In this document: positions 63,301 to 64,000 of the stretch, piece after piece
Position numbering within the stretch: position 1 is the stretch's first letter
Layout: each line of letters starts with the position of its first letter
Assembly (NCBI GenBank): GCA_020636405.1
Contig: JACJXW010000004.1
Span: forward strand, 2,716,001 to 2,780,000
Length of the DNA stretch: 64,000 bases
Source: Lewinellaceae bacterium
GTDB lineage: Bacteria; Bacteroidota; Bacteroidia; Chitinophagales; Saprospiraceae
Direction of reading: 5' to 3'
The notes under the pieces: model-generated
What the model saw: only the letters and a program-made list of their open reading frames with translations
Databases searched by the model: none
What the model was told of the DNA's origin: nothing
Made by a program: the position numbers and the translations under genes

Positions 63301-63577
63301 CGTCCAGGCCTTCCAGGAGCAGTTGGTAGCCGTCGGCGTGGCCGCCATAATGAATGATGGCGATGCGGTTCTTATACTCGTCGCTACTGAGAACATCCAG
63401 AAAGGTCTTTATAGAAACGTTCTGCCGGACGACCGGCTTGTCGCAGAGGCCGTTGCGGTAGGCTTCGTTGAGTATGCTTTCCAGCTGCTCTCTTTCCTTG
63501 ACGATGTTGTCCAGGCGCCGTTCAGCTTCATACTCATTGGCAAATGCCAGAAAGACGACGGGTTTTTCGCTGTTCAT
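57365..63577 (-). CDS. CHAT protease-STAND NTPase-propeller-membrane giant protein
   Basis: A 2070-residue protein. Residues 1-200 are a CHAT caspase-like peptidase with His80 (IIHYGGHADG) and Cys124 (FLNGCSTE). Residues about 265-720 are a STAND-type NTPase: FFGRSKYIRDLW, Walker A YGESGAGKS (294-302) and Walker B VILILDQVEE (447-456). One membrane helix follows at about 796-816, then a long beta-rich, propeller-like region (about 870-1480). About twelve membrane segments come next (about 1490-1890), then an acidic linker and a helical HEAT-like tail. STAND proteins are signal-gated switches; with a CHAT effector they act in bacterial immunity or cell suicide in studied cases. The polytopic C-terminus is unusual. 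No obvious protease target such as a gasdermin is next to it. Confidence 0.85.
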   Translation of the reverse strand: MNSEKPVVFLAFANEYEAERRLDNIVKEREQLESILNEAYRNGLCDKPVVRQNVSIKTFLDVLSSDEYKNRIAIIHYGGHADGYQLLLEGLDGKRQVAKGDGLVNILAMRENQENLKLVFLNGCSTERLAKALTDRGVPIVIGTSTSIKDDAALTVATRFYTGLANGLTMAGAWADAKNEVESVQEAEDTVKATEKNRGIVLPEEAADSFPWEESFRDNAAAVDFKNWNLPEISKNPLFNLPPLDKTQLPASPFLFLKPYEARHAEIFFGRSKYIRDLWLKVNERNAPSIIMLYGESGAGKSSLLDAGLRPRLDAAKNKDGSKRFEVLYMRRDQEEGLVRTLAKMLSYRPEEQSEEEEPTDEPEEDPNLEKLEKIEAIASELEEEAANTFRSIIDRYRAIRAYKPGKQGHHGLYQENANGGLTLDKQAGARLRKAWIKLEKETGREVILILDQVEEAITQPNPTLEKELEELLRVLKGIFVRPATDKREKIKGKIILGYREEFNAKILARSQDYELSPSTVFLEQLRSGDIEEIFRELPRLRGINYYNLTVEKGLPERIASDLLKSRSAVAPVLQLMLTKLWEHTYDPDKNSAHFSVEAYNETQGGGKEMEKYFWEQMEAVRKWKPEAVESGLVLDMLQFHVTELGTSRRRDFKNDIWPRYRHLEEEEEYGHPQGFVEELIKKLKSPEIFLLNDEGRGYTSLPHDTLAPVVRREYDRSDKLGQRSARILEVKKPDLERAEEEEALRKLRLNDNDLDVVWNGKKGMRNLNSRERALLQISRIERDKRLRQRRAWAKAGIVGGLFILALSILAAALSVSVNEQLNEQVVSKALDASLIEQDKNPDNLENAIQLGQFAYNKNPTRRVDVVNNLYNLYGKDPNRGAEGKSGPLSFSLKPGGQIDALDYGSSTGPFLVHYKDSLVKYWTEAGREQTIHLGGPANDPSLKLEVGLSADGNKVQAISYYYREPRYIADGELVDGPWMLVYAPPIDEYGQAAPESNQNYTYLGYYDFLAGKLVDEYGRSYTETEFLEEYGMMLPFDLDGEYTLNVNTSDSDTLLSFTPIRVDSLFSFALMNERSRLLDSKRYSEIKKRDWWDAVSGKLDYLGTDREIPLRKTNLAWSGYNNIRTWDPSQPGKSPDSLGIDRALLYFQAISENRFLAVDTSQELVLLNANGGQLEAISLLPAQAGLLDLAISPNHQHIFAMTNEWAFICGLDGNLVATYYHENISSYSFSNDGYRLLTVSEDTVKVITWQPGNPQSAQFTYSPTQDTTLPAATRIAMARFHENEGYLVIGLESRAPSPRIGGVFNWLKSFVSSSKNKKGEQPIKARIVFWDYQREKQPKVSFECPNGRLYDATISRDGQYATALQAGVASIIPQNRGALPNDAQMATIEAANSKNPLHRGASQVWLSPGGKYIVRQSPDALELFTPSGERTNAYRFQNGYQPGFNGQVFTSDDYFLISEKSDEVFFWHPDDQEIRNWSNDYELFLSEKRDYELTTFMDEIPGSTDTAKWWALRVLLASLIFILLYYADFIIRAIQEKKYLEPASYFVGFSLFSLILALLWIEGSYVPDIRKAVFYSIAGATLALLAIGIYGFRKKLSQLQKAQKGQPLSQQLKYWINHLPKYGTLIIFVAVGFFVLYGLMIFLRIENAKQVNWDALLTGILIPIAGGALIGYPIHRLIQAYRAGNFKAFYHWLLLPVGFVSSIFWAVYGATVDNGYGDSIAGLLGILAIAVLLWAIIRRSRSYFRRRQYISFTTYAVPVAGILFLMVAILGDTSLGVLFALALPTAFISGRQQAQNGNYRIAFFLYTTAILLLAGALFWFGFSMNESIGIGLALTPVLVFIFYGLRRQLKNRNTRITAGKWAWPNWLAILGLWAVSLFSTAVFTGAMIDSAYALEDDYEEYPFYDEAEEQAEESPYSDDVSTNETEQEGNLTDEAEGYAPDSLPAEEAHFEPDAPAKADFDAPVLNNRQKLIVRLFAPDAITRERAREELENYWVNDHELIPELIQYSTENPEKEEGILEALALLAVQSDQLLKSNRSLLYTYLDWVSGKELGIDAEGQIQQLMDRMEH

Positions 63578-63769
63578 AGTTTTAGGGTTAATGGGTACCT
63601 GAGGATATATTTGCAGGCTGTTCCAATGGTTACCTCCGAACCTACGCTATGCCGCAACGAATCCGTATATTTCCCCCCTCGCTAAGCGAAGGGCAGGCCT
63701 TACCCATAATAAAGTTAATTAAAATGGCCTGATTTAGTCGTTTTTGTCTCCAGATAAAATGCTAACGGA

Positions 63770-64000
63770 ATGAGCTTACCCGTCGACCATCTCATATATG
63801 CCGCTCCAACGTTGGAAAGTGGTATGGACACCATTGAGGCCTTACTGGGCGCCCGGCCCGTTTACGGCGGGCAACACCAGGGGCGCGGGACGCACAATGC
63901 GCTCCTGAGTTTAGGACCCGATGTGTACCTGGAAGTCATCGCTCCCGACCCGGCCCAGTCCGAGGTGCCCCGCCCGCTCTGGATAGCTGCCGATAGCGTG
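63770..64000 (+). CDS. Glyoxalase-like (VOC superfamily) protein, N-terminal part
   Basis: The frame opens with ATG at 63770 and runs off the window, giving 77 residues: LPVDHLIYAAPTLESGMDTI at the start, then RGTHNALLSLGPDVYLEVIA. This fits the glyoxalase-like domain (PF13468 type), in which an early His and later Glu bind a metal. The substrate is unknown. It is divergent from the CHAT gene; the 192-base gap between them should hold both promoters, but I cannot assign them. Confidence 0.8.
   Translation, partial: MSLPVDHLIYAAPTLESGMDTIEALLGARPVYGGQHQGRGTHNALLSLGPDVYLEVIAPDPAQSEVPRPLWIAADSV

Overview
The window looks like a chromosome segment of a Bacteroidota bacterium, most likely of the Saprospiraceae/Lewinella type. 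The evidence is a SusC/SusD pair, secreted proteins ending in type IX secretion (T9SS) sorting domains, many lipoproteins with a Cys a few residues after a short hydrophobic leader, weak Shine-Dalgarno sites, and moderately high GC core genes. No rRNA, tRNA, CRISPR array or complete insertion sequence was seen. The assignment comes from gene content, not a database search.

Layout. 1-7.5 kb: start of an M13 metallopeptidase (cut by the window edge), an ArsR regulator followed by a headless beta-lactamase-family pseudogene, an MNT/HEPN toxin-antitoxin pair, a membrane protein with a nuclease-like motif, a second serine-hydrolase fragment, and a large protein with two GH29 fucosidase domains. 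7.8-16.6 kb: an AT-rich set of co-oriented genes that behaves like an integron-type cassette array. Four cassettes (ParA operon; GHKL ATPase-nuclease; adenylate cyclase; beta-propeller lipoprotein) each start with GTT plus a cassette-specific core and end with the reverse complement of that same core. A fifth left boundary precedes a BrnT-type toxin module. The inter-gene stretches contain related sequence blocks and wrecks of IS1182-like and IS66-like transposases. No integrase is in the window. 16.6-18.5 kb: the BrnT module, a 161-bp MITE and an intact subclass B1 metallo-beta-lactamase bounded by fragments of an IS66-like end.

18.5-40.2 kb is a carbohydrate region: an AraC regulator, SusC, SusD, two T9SS-secreted LamG proteins, and two GH130 mannan-type enzymes. 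An opposing operon encodes a complete ABC sugar importer (binding protein, two permeases, ATPase) with a GH130 enzyme and an (alpha/alpha)6-like lipoprotein. A plausible flow is surface capture through SusCD, outer-surface processing by the LamG proteins, cytoplasmic phosphorolysis or hydrolysis by GH130, and ABC import across the inner membrane. The substrate is inferred only from GH130.

40.4-57.4 kb is mostly housekeeping: YcaQ-like protein, cytochrome c/FG-GAP lipoprotein, an unknown envelope protein, di-heme peroxidase, SDR, OsmC, OFA-type MFS transporter, a SAM-I riboswitch and Cys-rich leader ORF before metY and metX, 1-Cys peroxiredoxin, fatty-acid-hydroxylase-family enzyme and D-aminoacylase. 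57.4-63.6 kb encodes a 2070-residue CHAT protease-STAND NTPase-propeller-polytopic membrane protein, a candidate immune or death effector. The window ends in the start of a glyoxalase-like protein.

The most novel signals are the integron-like cassette array carrying candidate defence genes, the two-member MITE family with TTA target duplications, the Cys-tract leader ORF behind the SAM-I riboswitch, and the CHAT-STAND membrane giant.
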